From contig JAPOWH010000002.1 of NCBI GenBank assembly GCA_026707735.1, positions 124,001 to 188,000 on the forward strand: 64,000 nucleotides of DNA, given 5' to 3'. This document shows, one piece after another, positions 17,004-26,811 of the stretch (positions are counted from its first letter, which is position 1; every line of letters starts with the position of its first letter). Under the pieces are notes generated by a model. The model ran no database searches, was not told the origin of the DNA, and worked only from the letters and a program-made list of their open reading frames with translations. Source of the DNA: Gammaproteobacteria bacterium. GTDB taxonomy: Bacteria; Pseudomonadota; Gammaproteobacteria; Pseudomonadales; Azotimanducaceae. The translations under genes were made by a program, and so were the position numbers.

Positions 17004-19196
17004 GTGAATCGCCTTGCTAGGTTAGTCGCTCCATGTTTGGCGTTCATGGCAGCGACGGCATACGGCGATGAAGCAAACGACGTCAAGTGTCGCATTGTCT
17101 CGCAGCATTCCGATGAGGAGATGGTTTGGGTTGGCGTGTTCGTTGGACCCATTCACCCAGAGTCCGAGGCATGGGGCTGGACATCGGACGAATCTGAGGA
17201 ATTCTCTGTGGAAATCCCGCAGACTGAAGAAGGTGTTGTTCTAGTAGCTCTTCGCAGGGGCTCCGTTCCCATAGCCACGCCCGTCACATCTAGGTTGCTC
17301 AATTCCGAAGTCACTCTCGACTTCAAACCTGGCTATAGAGTCGAAGGCAAGGTTGTGTCGACGGATGGAATCGAGGTTGCGGATGCCGTTCTGACAATGA
17401 TTCCGCAGGAGAATTCCTATCTGAAAGGGACGATTCGAGAGAAATTTGAGTGGAATAGTGCTAACGATGGCACGTTCTCAATTGGTGGACTTTCGACTGG
17501 CAGTTACGAGATACAGGTCGCGCTGCCCTATGTGCCAACGGAAACTTTTTCCGTACAGGTCTTGGAAGGCGACACTAGAAGAGACTTGGAGCTTTCCGAA
17601 GCATATTACTTAGCGGGGCGTGTGGTCGACCACTCTGAGGACAGCGTCGTGGGAGCTGAAGTTACTGCAGATTTGAACATTCACTTTTTGGATTTTCGGA
17701 CAACACTACAAACCACAACCGATTCGGCTGGTGAGTTTCTGATGGGGCCGTTTGTCTACGGACAGAACTTGATCTTGAACGCGAGGCAAGCTGAAGGCGG
17801 CTCGTCGTCTGTAAACAGAGTGTTTTCGGGCAATCACGACGTCCTCCTGATACTTTCGAAGATGGTGGATGTTTACGGCACCGTTGTGGACGCAATGACA
17901 GGTGCGCCAATCGATGAATTCACGCTGAAAGCATTTGGACAAGGTTGGGTTCGCGAATATCCGCATGTGAAGTCGAATGGGAAAATCACCGCTCGCGTTG
18001 ATGCTGAATCGCGAGAACTGGTCATAGACGCCCCCGACTATGCGCCGTTCTTCCAGACTGAATTCGCATTCAATTCCAGAGAGCAAATCGACATGGGAAT
18101 TGTTGAGCTTGACCCGGGAATTCGTGTGGTAGGTCTTGTGTACGACTCGACAAGTCGTCAGCCCGTATCTGGAGCGGAGATTGTCAGCTTTGGAGAAGGC
18201 CTACTCGGCCAACGAATCACGCCAAGGAACACTTTCATAGCAAGGTACATGCAAGAGCGAATCAAAACTACGACTGACGCTGAGGGAAGGTATGCAATAG
18301 ATTCGCTGCCATCCGGAAAATCTATCTTGAGCGTCTACGCGTCCGGGTATGAGTGGGAGATGGTCCAAATCGATGCGCAAACCGTACCGCTTGATATAGG
18401 TTTGACACCACTAGATGCTTCAACCACGAAAATTGTAGGACGGATTCAAACTAGCACAGGGGAAACCATAGCCGGCCAAGTGAGGTTCCATCATGTCGAG
18501 AGCGACCGTGGCGTGTGGATCTATTCCGAAAACGATGGAAGCTTCGAATACGCAGCTAGCGCAGGAGTGCACAAAGTGTACGCATCTACTACAGTAGGGC
18601 GGTCAGAGACTATCGATGTCGATGTTGTGGAAGGCGATATTGAAGAAATCGATCTAGTTGTTGATTCGCATGGTCGCCTCGTGGGAACGGTGAGCGGACT
18701 CAAGGGTGCCGAAGGCGTATTTGTTTCAGTCGTGTCCGGCGACCGAACGGTCCGCAGAACGGGTCGAATTTCAAATGGAGATTTCTCGATAACGGGGTTG
18801 GGAGCGGGCACATTTACCGTAAGAGCTCGAACAACCATGAACCGATTGCTTGAAAGGACCTTCGATCTCTCGGACGAAGTTAGTGAAGCTCATGTGGACA
18901 TTTCTTTCAAAGGCAATTCACGACTGTACGGCAAAGTTCTGTCTCTCAGTGACCGCGATGGATTTCTTCAAATTCGAGCACAAGGAAAAGAGCAGGGATC
19001 CGTTTCCGCCTGGAGCGACATTCTCGACGACGGTTCTTTTGAAATTCGTGGTCTCACAGATGGAGAGTATTGGCTCGAATTGGGCCGAAGTATCTTTTTC
19101 GAGATTGGCCAAAGTGATAAAGAAAGGCGTGGAAACCGAGTTGAAGCGGTAGTGTCTGGAGATACCGAATTGACAATTGATCTCGCATCTCTCTAA
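17004..19196 (+). CDS. Secreted beta-repeat protein, type I (array member 4)
   Basis: 730 residues from GTG 17004. The signal MNRLARLVAPCLAFMAATAYG nearly equals that of member 2, which opens the thought that members 2 and 4 are the nearest pair at the N-terminus. The N-terminal domain has KCRIVSQHSDEE and WGWTSDESEEFSVEIPQTEE. Seven beta-sandwich units follow, with the same HVE-S/N-x2-G motif in the fifth. The DLPSQQ segment of members 1 and 2 is replaced by a different, unrelated-looking loop (NSYLKGTIREKFEW). It ends GDTELTIDLASL. The gap to the next gene is 51 bases. Exported, unanchored, function unknown. Confidence 0.85.
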   Translation: MNRLARLVAPCLAFMAATAYGDEANDVKCRIVSQHSDEEMVWVGVFVGPIHPESEAWGWTSDESEEFSVEIPQTEEGVVLVALRRGSVPIATPVTSRLLNSEVTLDFKPGYRVEGKVVSTDGIEVADAVLTMIPQENSYLKGTIREKFEWNSANDGTFSIGGLSTGSYEIQVALPYVPTETFSVQVLEGDTRRDLELSEAYYLAGRVVDHSEDSVVGAEVTADLNIHFLDFRTTLQTTTDSAGEFLMGPFVYGQNLILNARQAEGGSSSVNRVFSGNHDVLLILSKMVDVYGTVVDAMTGAPIDEFTLKAFGQGWVREYPHVKSNGKITARVDAESRELVIDAPDYAPFFQTEFAFNSREQIDMGIVELDPGIRVVGLVYDSTSRQPVSGAEIVSFGEGLLGQRITPRNTFIARYMQERIKTTTDAEGRYAIDSLPSGKSILSVYASGYEWEMVQIDAQTVPLDIGLTPLDASTTKIVGRIQTSTGETIAGQVRFHHVESDRGVWIYSENDGSFEYAASAGVHKVYASTTVGRSETIDVDVVEGDIEEIDLVVDSHGRLVGTVSGLKGAEGVFVSVVSGDRTVRRTGRISNGDFSITGLGAGTFTVRARTTMNRLLERTFDLSDEVSEAHVDISFKGNSRLYGKVLSLSDRDGFLQIRAQGKEQGSVSAWSDILDDGSFEIRGLTDGEYWLELGRSIFFEIGQSDKERRGNRVEAVVSGDTELTIDLASL

Positions 19197-19247
19197 TCTC
19201 AAAGTTGGAACGGGGACGGTGGACTCGCATCCTAGTTGGAATGAAAC

Positions 19248-21527
19248 ATGACTCGTATTGCTAGGTTGATCGCTATTTTCGTGGGAGTCATGGCATGGAC
19301 ATCCCATGGCGAGGAAATATCCAGCGTAAAGTGTCGCATCGTCTCGCAGCATATCGATGTGGACGTGGTGTGGGTCGGCGTGTTCGTCGGCCCTATGCGC
19401 CCAGAATCCGAGGCATGGAATTGGACGTCGGTCGAGTCCAATGAATTCTCCCTGGAAATCCCAGACACCGAGGAAGAGGTGTTGGTTGTTGCATTGCGCA
19501 AGAACTCTGTGCCGCTCATGGTGCAGCTAGCTCCCGAGTCGAGAAATTCGGAACTCACACTCGATTTCAAAAGAGGGGTTGTGCTTAGCGGTTCGCTTCA
19601 CTCGACCGATGGAATCGTCGTTCCGGATGCTGTTCTTACGGTTGAACGAAGGGATGGAATCTTGCTGCAGATACCCAGCCAAGCACAGTTTGAGTGGTCG
19701 ACTGACGCAAATGGGACCTACTCTATTGGTGGGCTGGCCGAGGGCAGGTACGCGATTCAAGTTGCAACAACACATATGCCTGCGGAGTGGTTCAGCATTC
19801 GAGTAGCGGGTGGAGAAGACAAACAACGAGACTTGGTTCTATCGGATGCACATCACGTGCTGGGTCGTGTTGTCGACCATGTCGGGGAAGCTTCTGTAGG
19901 TGCGGTAGTAAGTGCGCGCCTTGATCCCCCGATCTGGCAAGACACGTCCGGAAACGTCGTTTTGGGCGCCGCTATGGGCGAAGCCATGAAGACTTTTGGC
20001 CGCCTAGACTTCCACCCCTCGAATTCGATGAAAGCCCAGAGCGATTCAACAGGCTCGTTTCAAATGGGGCCATTTGTCTACGGACAAGGATTGGAAATGT
20101 CGGCCTCACACAATGATGGTGGTTCTACAAGACGCGCCAAGGTGTTTTCTGGTAACCACGAGATAATTTTGATGCTTTCGAAGATGGTGGAAGTTTCCGG
20201 AAGCGTGTTGGACGCTGCGACGGGCGCAACAATTGAGCAGTTCACCGTGGAAGTGCGAGGTCCTTCGACTCGCGAGTTTCAATACTCGGGCGCGAGTGGA
20301 AGATTCTCTGAACGGATTGATACGCCTGCGAGTTCTATTGTCATTCGTGCACCGACATATATCCCATACGTCAAGACGAACCTGAATCTGGGCTCTTTGG
20401 ACGAATATGACATGGAATTCATCGAGTTGGAGCCGGGTACGCAGCTAACGGGTCGCGTGCTCGACTTGCGTAGCCGCCGCCCAGTCGAAGGGGCGACGCT
20501 TGCTAGTTTGGGCCGAGAAATAGAGGGGGAGTCTCCGCCTGGCAGATCGCTTCTCGTGTCGCGACTTGGGCAAGGAATCGTAAAAGCCAGAAGCAATGTA
20601 GAAGGCAGATTCTTGCTGAAACCGGTACCCGTCGACACATTCGTCTTGCATGTCGAGGCATACGGTTACAAGCCGGAGGAGTTCGTTGTTGAACCCCAAG
20701 CTTCGCCGCTTGACATCGGATTATCACCTCGGGATATTCAAAACACCAAAATTGTCGGGCGAATTCAGACTACCGCTGGCGAGTCCGTAGTCGGTACGGT
20801 GACCATTCAAGAAGTGGATACTGGCCTCATCAAGATAACTCGGTCTAACAACGACGGCAGCTTCGAGTATTTTGCCCACGCAGGACCTCACAAGGTCCGC
20901 GCAGTTTCCAATAGTGGTAGTTCAAAGACCGTTGACTTAAGTGTTTCGGACGGCAAGATTGAAGAGATTGTTTTGATTGTCAACCCCTTTGGACGACTTG
21001 AGGGATCGATTAGTGGGCTTAAACACGCAGAGAAACCTTTTGTAACGATCCATTCTGGCGATAAATTGGTTCAAACCACCGGAAACGTTTCAAATGGAGA
21101 ATTTGTGCTCGAAGGTGTGGGTACGGGTTACTTCACTGTTAGAGTTCGCACATCCATGAATCGTCAACGGGATCGGTCGTTTGAACTGACCGAAGCTATG
21201 GATGAGGCATATGTGGAGATTTCCTTCGAGGGCGATTCTCGACTCTACGGAAGAGTAGTGTCCCTCGTGGATACAGATTCGAACCTTCAAGTGCGTGCTA
21301 TCACAAGAGACAAGGGTTCCGTTGTGGGGTGGAGCGATATTCTCGACGATGGCTCCTATGAAATATTTGGGCTCGTAGACGGCGAGTATTTGGTCGAAGT
21401 AGGCGAAGAGAAAACTTGGGGCAATTTGGAAAACGACAGTAAGAGCCGTAGTTGTCGAGTCGAAACCGCAGTAGCTGGAGACACCGAATTGAACATCGAT
21501 TTCACATCTCCTAATTCGCATTTTTGA
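19248..21527 (+). CDS. Secreted beta-repeat protein, type I, with insertion (array member 5)
   Basis: 759 residues, the longest of the array. Signal MTRIARLIAIFVGVMAWTSHG. It carries about 30 extra residues near positions 225-260 (GNVVLGAAMGEAMKTFG is in this part), inside the third beta-sandwich unit, where the others have a short loop. It also has a longer tail after the usual ending (NIDFTSPNSHF). Otherwise the seven-unit layout is kept (NGTYSIGGLAEGRYAI, STGSFQMGPFVYGQG, DDGSYEIFGLVDGEYLV). The gap to the next gene is 27 bases, the shortest in the array. Confidence 0.85.
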   Translation: MTRIARLIAIFVGVMAWTSHGEEISSVKCRIVSQHIDVDVVWVGVFVGPMRPESEAWNWTSVESNEFSLEIPDTEEEVLVVALRKNSVPLMVQLAPESRNSELTLDFKRGVVLSGSLHSTDGIVVPDAVLTVERRDGILLQIPSQAQFEWSTDANGTYSIGGLAEGRYAIQVATTHMPAEWFSIRVAGGEDKQRDLVLSDAHHVLGRVVDHVGEASVGAVVSARLDPPIWQDTSGNVVLGAAMGEAMKTFGRLDFHPSNSMKAQSDSTGSFQMGPFVYGQGLEMSASHNDGGSTRRAKVFSGNHEIILMLSKMVEVSGSVLDAATGATIEQFTVEVRGPSTREFQYSGASGRFSERIDTPASSIVIRAPTYIPYVKTNLNLGSLDEYDMEFIELEPGTQLTGRVLDLRSRRPVEGATLASLGREIEGESPPGRSLLVSRLGQGIVKARSNVEGRFLLKPVPVDTFVLHVEAYGYKPEEFVVEPQASPLDIGLSPRDIQNTKIVGRIQTTAGESVVGTVTIQEVDTGLIKITRSNNDGSFEYFAHAGPHKVRAVSNSGSSKTVDLSVSDGKIEEIVLIVNPFGRLEGSISGLKHAEKPFVTIHSGDKLVQTTGNVSNGEFVLEGVGTGYFTVRVRTSMNRQRDRSFELTEAMDEAYVEISFEGDSRLYGRVVSLVDTDSNLQVRAITRDKGSVVGWSDILDDGSYEIFGLVDGEYLVEVGEEKTWGNLENDSKSRSCRVETAVAGDTELNIDFTSPNSHF

Positions 21528-21554
21528 ACGGCGTTCTCTGAGATTGCACCTCAA

Positions 21555-23777
21555 ATGAACTCACTTACCTATTTGCTTTCACTGATTCTGGTTTTCTTGA
21601 TTTCACCGGTTCAGGGCGAAGACACGATCACTTTGCATGGCCGCCTTGCCACCAGCGAAAACGGCGTCGCCAATGTTTGGATCGGCGTATTCGAATCACC
21701 GATGCGACCAAACGCGGAGGCTTGGAGTTGGACTCAAGTTGAATCCGCAGAATTCACGTTAAACGTTCCACGTGTGGAGGAAATTCAGCTTGTAGCTTTG
21801 CGCAAGGACTCTCTGCCGCTCGTGCAACGAATTCGTTCAGAGTCTGCGGAAGAGCAATTCGTTCTTGAATTTCAAGAAGGGATGACCTTGGAGGGCACTC
21901 TCCTTTCTTCGGACGGTATTCCGGTTGCGGATGCTCGATTGACAGTGGAACGCAACGACTTGCTAAACATATCCATTCCAGACCACATTAGTTTTTTGTG
22001 GTCCAGCGATGCCGAGGGAAGATTCCAAATTTCTGGTCTTTCAGCGAATGAAAGGTTCGAAATTCACACTGAATTGCCGTTTGTTCAAGGCGACAAATTC
22101 GAAGTCAGAATGCCGGAAATCGGCGAATATCTCCGCAACTTTTCCTTATCTGACGCGTACTTCGTGATGGGACGTGTAATGAATTCCGATAAGGATCCTG
22201 TTCCAGATGCAACAGTACGGTTCAGGTTCACTCTTCCAGAAGAATGGAGAGCAACAACCACTTCCAACGCCGAAGGAGAGTTTCGGTTTGGACCTTTCGA
22301 AAGAAATACGGAAATTTGGTTGTCAGCGCATCACATCGAGCAAGGTACGTCCAAGAATCTCCGGGCAACGTCAGGTGAGCACGGAGTGGAGCTGGTTCTA
22401 GCAAGCATGGTTCATGTGATTGGAACCACAATTGATGCGTCGACAGGTGAACTGATCGACGATTTCACTTTAGTGGCCGTTGGTGCTGAGGAAAGTCGAG
22501 AGTATGGGTACGTTGAGTCAAAGGGAGAGATTTCTAGTTTGGTCCCCCGAGAGACCACAGCGTTGGTCGTGCATTCGGATGTGTACATCGCTTACTTCAT
22601 AACGGAACTAGAACTGACATCGGTCGACGAATTCGACATTGGAGTTATTGCGCTGCAACGCGGGAGGGAGCTGACCGGCCAGGTATACGACGCGACAACG
22701 AACGAGCCAGTGGTTCAAGCGACAGTCTCACTCGTTCCCGAATACAGTTGGGATGAAAATACGGATCCTGTTTGGGGCAACCTAGTAAGCGGCTTTATAA
22801 GAGAGTCTGTCCAGTCAATCACAGACAAAGAGGGAGGCTATACGCTGAGTCCATTGCCTTCGCAAGCGGTGCATATACGCGTATTCGGATGGGAATATGG
22901 GCCAGAAGAGTTTCTTGTCGACGAAATCACCACGGTGTTCGACATTCCAATGGTGTCCTGGAAGTCGATAAAGACGAGAATTCGAGGAAGAGTAGAAAAT
23001 GCGGCTGGGGAGCCTGTTGGCGGCAGCGTTAAATTTCTATACGACGGGGGATATTCGGGTTTGCATGTTCAAGACGATGGACACTTCGACCATCCATTGG
23101 ACCCGGGTACCTATGAAGCGATTGCGATCACTGAACAAGGCAACTCAGATCTCGTGCAGGTTGATGTGAATGAGGACGAGATTAAGGAAATTACGTTGAT
23201 TGTCGAGTCAAAGGGTCGCGTTTTAGTCAAGGTTGCCGGCCTCTTGGATGGCGAGACGGTCTCTCTGTCGGTTTTTTCCGAATCGTTAGGATCCGATGTT
23301 CGGAACATCTACCAAGTTGTCAATGGCGAGTTTGACATTTACGGGATCGGGTTCGGCGAATTCACACTCAATGCTTCGTCGAGCTGGGAGCGCGAGCAAG
23401 AATTGCCTTTCGAGTTGAGCGAAGAAAGCAGCGAAGCATCAATTGAGTTGAATTTCGCCGGAAACTCTCGACTATACGGATCATTAAGGTTTCCCGATGG
23501 CACTTTCCCAATTGGTCAAGTCAAGGCAATTCCCAAACAGAGTGGGAAGACGTCGAATTCATGCGAGATCACTGACGACGGCATGTATGAGATCAATGGT
23601 TTGGATGATGGCGAATACACACTGCACACGTGGGAAACCAAGGAGGTGACTGTCATGTACGACGACGGCACTAGTTCCAGTACTGCAACGTCAACCCCAG
23701 TAGATCAAGTCGATGTTGTTGTGCAAGGAAACACCGAATACAACATCCAACTTCCCTCTCAATTCGATAACGAGTGA
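21555..23777 (+). CDS. Secreted beta-repeat protein, type II (array member 6)
   Basis: 740 residues; signal MNSLTYLLSLILVFLISPVQG, then the type II N-terminal domain (LHGRLATSENG, VWIGVFESPM, WSWTQVESAEFTL). It pairs with member 3 along its whole length, including the unit DEFDIGVIALQRGRELTGQV. It ends in a charged tail (QLPSQFDNE), as does the fragment at base 2 (QLPTKSESE), unlike the TSP ending of member 3. It is the last gene of the array, and about 200 non-coding bases lead to the tRNA-Arg. No anchor or catalytic motif. Confidence 0.85.
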   Translation: MNSLTYLLSLILVFLISPVQGEDTITLHGRLATSENGVANVWIGVFESPMRPNAEAWSWTQVESAEFTLNVPRVEEIQLVALRKDSLPLVQRIRSESAEEQFVLEFQEGMTLEGTLLSSDGIPVADARLTVERNDLLNISIPDHISFLWSSDAEGRFQISGLSANERFEIHTELPFVQGDKFEVRMPEIGEYLRNFSLSDAYFVMGRVMNSDKDPVPDATVRFRFTLPEEWRATTTSNAEGEFRFGPFERNTEIWLSAHHIEQGTSKNLRATSGEHGVELVLASMVHVIGTTIDASTGELIDDFTLVAVGAEESREYGYVESKGEISSLVPRETTALVVHSDVYIAYFITELELTSVDEFDIGVIALQRGRELTGQVYDATTNEPVVQATVSLVPEYSWDENTDPVWGNLVSGFIRESVQSITDKEGGYTLSPLPSQAVHIRVFGWEYGPEEFLVDEITTVFDIPMVSWKSIKTRIRGRVENAAGEPVGGSVKFLYDGGYSGLHVQDDGHFDHPLDPGTYEAIAITEQGNSDLVQVDVNEDEIKEITLIVESKGRVLVKVAGLLDGETVSLSVFSESLGSDVRNIYQVVNGEFDIYGIGFGEFTLNASSSWEREQELPFELSEESSEASIELNFAGNSRLYGSLRFPDGTFPIGQVKAIPKQSGKTSNSCEITDDGMYEINGLDDGEYTLHTWETKEVTVMYDDGTSSSTATSTPVDQVDVVVQGNTEYNIQLPSQFDNE

Positions 23778-23875
23778 TTAAGCGGTAGATTCCTTCCAGT
23801 TTCTTACTTAAAGGGCCGCTAACGTCTTGCTGCCCAATCTTGAGACTTCTTAACGGTACCAACTGCTATTAACCC

Positions 23876-23911
23876 ATGGCTCAGATTCTTGGAGTATTGG
23901 CTGTGAGCCAT
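23876..23911. other. Inverted repeat between the array and tRNA-Arg
   Basis: ATGGCTCA (23876-23883) and TGAGCCAT (23904-23911) form an 8-base-pair stem with a 20-base loop. There is no T-run after either arm. It could end transcripts of the array or of the tRNA on the other strand, but this is weak. Confidence 0.3.
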
Positions 23912-23976
23912 TGACGTATCTTAATCCCCGTAATTTGGATTCTTCTATGGTTGGCCCAAGCGAATGTGTGTTGCTT

Positions 23977-24053
<77 letters not shown>

Positions 24054-24113
24054 TTAGGGCTCTATTACGGTCGACACTTTATTCGACCTTGGTCGATTCT
24101 TCTATTGTTCCGC

Positions 24114-25097
24114 TTAGATGGCCTCCTGGGGAACCGGTGGAGCTCGCGAACTGAACATAATCGTCAAGAGTGCGAGCAGAAGCAAGGCTGCAACCGCGTT
24201 GTGACAGACCGCGACGAATAGAGGCAGCGAAAGTAAGACATTGGCAATGCCTAGACCAAACTGAACCACGAGAGCCGTTCCCAACAGAACTCGGAATCCT
24301 AGTTCCAAGCGAAACAGCAGCGCGATGCCGACGACCATGACGACATATGCACCCCAACGATGTGTTGTCTGTATTGCAATGCGAGCTTCGTTCGACAATT
24401 CTCCGCCTAGATAGTTGGGTCCAATGTCCTGCATCACATTGAAACCAGACGCGAAATCCATATCCGGAAACAGCTCGCCATGGCAAAGCGGAAAGTCTGG
24501 ACAAGCCAGCGCTGCATAATTCGAACTCGTCCATCCACCTAGGGCGACCTGAAGCACGACAAGCACAAGAAGCACATGTATATGGCTGCGCACTTTGAAC
24601 GCAACTTGGGGTAGGGGAAACGGATCAAGCTTTAGCAAATACCACCAAAGCAATGCCAGGGTGGCAAATCCGCCAAGCAGATGCGCTGTCACGACTTGGG
24701 GCCAAAGCTTGAGTGTCACCGTCCAAGCTCCAAACGCCCCCTGCAGAACAACCAGAGCTAGAAGCGCCAGCGGGAACCTCAACGATTGTCTTTTGAACCA
24801 CGCAACGGCAACAATTGCGATCACCATTATTCCAAGGAGGGTGGCAAGGTATCTGTGGACCATTTCGGTCCAAGCTTTTGCCTCATCGATAGGGAAGTCC
24901 GGATAGAGTTCCTCTGCGCGTTGCCGCTCGTCTTCGGTGTCGGGAACGGTAAGGTGACCGTAGCACCCCGGCCAATCGGGACATCCCAGCCCCGCATCGA
25001 CGAGCCGGGTGTATGCGCCAAGTACCACGACGCAGAAAGCTAAGACTAAGGTAGTCCCGACAAGCAACTGTAGCGTTCGGTTTGAGGAGTCAGCCAT
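24114..25097 (-). CDS. ctaA: Heme A synthase (Cox15/CtaA family)
   Basis: 327 residues, eight predicted membrane helices. It oxidises the methyl group of heme O to give heme A for aa3-type cytochrome oxidase. The four expected heme-ligand histidines are visible in [28 protein letters not shown] and [10 protein letters not shown]. The paired cysteine loops [10 protein letters not shown] (near 38-47) and [11 protein letters not shown] in the second half belong to the type with cysteine pairs on the periplasmic side. The gene points away from the flanking O-methyltransferase start and towards the tRNA. No other cytochrome oxidase genes are in the window. The start ATG at 25097 gives a normal cytosolic N-terminus before the first helix. 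Confidence 0.93.
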   Translation of the reverse strand: MADSSNRTLQLLVGTTLVLAFCVVVLGAYTRLVDAGLGCPDWPGCYGHLTVPDTEDERQRAEELYPDFPIDEAKAWTEMVHRYLATLLGIMVIAIVAVAWFKRQSLRFPLALLALVVLQGAFGAWTVTLKLWPQVVTAHLLGGFATLALLWWYLLKLDPFPLPQVAFKVRSHIHVLLVLVVLQVALGGWTSSNYAALACPDFPLCHGELFPDMDFASGFNVMQDIGPNYLGGELSNEARIAIQTTHRWGAYVVMVVGIALLFRLELGFRVLLGTALVVQFGLGIANVLLSLPLFVAVCHNAVAALLLLALLTIMFSSRAPPVPQEAI

Positions 25098-25144
25098 CGA
25101 GAACGTGTATTGAAGCTGGCAATCGAGTTGTACTTCGGGACCGT

Positions 25145-25810
25145 CTAGAGTTTTTGAGCCAGTGTGAGTCCATCACCTACCGGAAGCATCGTGGAGAACA
25201 CTCGATTGTCGTCCGATATTTTCTTGTTTAGCTCTCGCAAGGCAACAGTGTCGACATCAATTACCGATGGGTCCGCAGTTCGGCCTCCCCACAGCACATT
25301 GTCCACGGCTATGAGGCCGCCTTCCCGCAGAAGTATCAGGCACTTTTCGTAGTAGTCGTCGTAGTTGGACTTGTCCGCGTCGATAAAGGCGAAGTCGAAA
25401 CTGCCCTGTTGACCCTCATCGATCAATTGCGAGAGAGTCTCGCCCGCCGGCGCCAGTCGAAGATCAATCTTGTGCGCTACTCCTGCTTGTTCCCAATATT
25501 TTCTGCCGATGTCGGTCCATTCCTTGGATAGGTCGCACGCGACTATCCTTCCATTGGCCGGTAGGGCTTCAGCTACGGCAAGTGCGCTGTAGCCGGTGAA
25601 TGTGCCAACCTCCAATGTGTTTCTCGCATTCATAATTCGACAAAGAAGCGACATGAAAGCTGCCTGTTCCGGCGAGACCTGCATAACATGCATCCGTAGT
25701 GTTGCATGAGTGACTTCCCTCAGTTCTCGCATCGCGTCGGATTCTGGTCGAATGTTGGAAAGCAAGTAGTCGTAGATGGATTCGTTTAGAGTAAGCGTGC
25801 GACTTGACAT
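25145..25810 (-). CDS. SAM-dependent O-methyltransferase (class I, CCoAMT/COMT-like)
   Basis: 221 residues, standard length for the O-methyltransferase family 3. SAM-binding motif EVGTFTGYSA (67-76). The metal-site aspartates appear in IDADKSNYDDYY (143-154) and DNVLWGG (170-176). Such enzymes methylate catechol-type hydroxyls, but the substrate cannot be read from sequence. It lies 47 bases upstream of ctaA on the same strand, so the two may share a transcript, and is divergent from the nucleoside hydrolase gene. Confidence 0.88.
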   Translation of the reverse strand: MSSRTLTLNESIYDYLLSNIRPESDAMRELREVTHATLRMHVMQVSPEQAAFMSLLCRIMNARNTLEVGTFTGYSALAVAEALPANGRIVACDLSKEWTDIGRKYWEQAGVAHKIDLRLAPAGETLSQLIDEGQQGSFDFAFIDADKSNYDDYYEKCLILLREGGLIAVDNVLWGGRTADPSVIDVDTVALRELNKKISDDNRVFSTMLPVGDGLTLAQKL

Positions 25811-25890
25811 ATGTGGTATCCGGAAGATTCTTTGTCGTAGATGAGTTGATTATGCGAGCGCTTTACCAAGGCTAGAGAGGCTAAGTCCCT

Positions 25891-26811
25891 ATGGAATCCA
25901 TGATCGTTGATTGCGACCCAGGTGTCGACGACGCCATAGCGATAATACTTGCCCACGATCTGGCAATCCTAAAGGGCGTAACTACGGTCAGCGGCAATGT
26001 GCCAATAGAGGCGACCACCCGAAACGCGTTGCAGGTGATTGCGTTGCTCGATGCAGACATTCAAGTCTGCAAAGGAGCCGCACGACCATTGAAGAATCCT
26101 CCTGTGCACTCCAATCATGTTCATGGAACTGACGGCCTTGGCGGGGCGGGGCTGTTGAAGAATACGAGATCTCCGTCCCACGTGGATGCAGTGGATTTTC
26201 TTCTCGAGACTCCCACGCGCGACGACTGGATCGTGGCGATCGGACCGTTGACCAACTTGGCACAAGCAATTGAACGAGACCCCACTTGGGTGAGTCGCAT
26301 CAAGGGCATTTCCATTATGGGAGGCAGCACAGGCTATGGAAACGTTACTTCAGCAGCAGAGTTCAACATCTATTCCGATCCAGAAGCGGCGGCTCGCGTA
26401 TTCGAATGCGGAGCACGCATTCGGATGTGTGGTCTGAACCTCACTCACCAGTTCCAGGTCACGGAAGTGTTTCTACGAGCGCTGGCGCAGGCCGAAGGGG
26501 ACCTTGCGCAATTCGCGGAGCCGATGTTGAGGTTTCTGCTCGGGAGAATGGAAGAGCTGACTGGCCGAAGATCCGCAGCCTTGCACGATCCCTGTGCCGT
26601 GCTGGCTGCTACGCACCCTCAATTGTTCGAATTTGAGAACTTGTCGGTTCGCATTGAATTGGCGGGAACTTTGACGCGGGGCATGACAGTTTGCGATCAA
26701 CGAACGACACGTCGCCGCGATTTTCCAAACACGGAAGTCGCTCAGTCAATTGATGTGGGCAAGGCTATGCCACTGCTGTTGAATACGCTTTGCAAGAATG
26801 AACGAAAGTAG
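25891..26811 (+). CDS. Inosine/uridine-preferring nucleoside hydrolase
   Basis: 306 residues. The family calcium site is at the N-terminus, VDCDPGVDDA (6-15), and the later LHDPCAVLAATHP (around 231) supplies the C-terminal Asp and neighbouring His. NIYSDPEAA holds the ribose-binding Asn region. The enzyme splits N-glycosidic bonds of ribonucleosides in salvage or catabolism. Which bases it accepts is not decided by visible residues. Its end overlaps the start of the ankyrin gene by 14 bases, so the two are likely co-translated. Confidence 0.9.
   Translation: MESMIVDCDPGVDDAIAIILAHDLAILKGVTTVSGNVPIEATTRNALQVIALLDADIQVCKGAARPLKNPPVHSNHVHGTDGLGGAGLLKNTRSPSHVDAVDFLLETPTRDDWIVAIGPLTNLAQAIERDPTWVSRIKGISIMGGSTGYGNVTSAAEFNIYSDPEAAARVFECGARIRMCGLNLTHQFQVTEVFLRALAQAEGDLAQFAEPMLRFLLGRMEELTGRRSAALHDPCAVLAATHPQLFEFENLSVRIELAGTLTRGMTVCDQRTTRRRDFPNTEVAQSIDVGKAMPLLLNTLCKNERK

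Larger units (their letters stand above)
10275..23777 (+). repeat. Six-gene paralogous array, order I-I-II-I-I-II
   Basis: Six head-to-tail genes encode exported beta-repeat proteins of two subtypes. Type I has an N-terminal domain with K/E-C/F-RIVSQH. Type II has LHGR-x(2)-T-x-ENG and VWIGVFESPM. The order I, I, II occurs twice, which fits duplication of a three-gene block. Short gaps and one orientation suggest a single long transcript. Confidence 0.8.
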
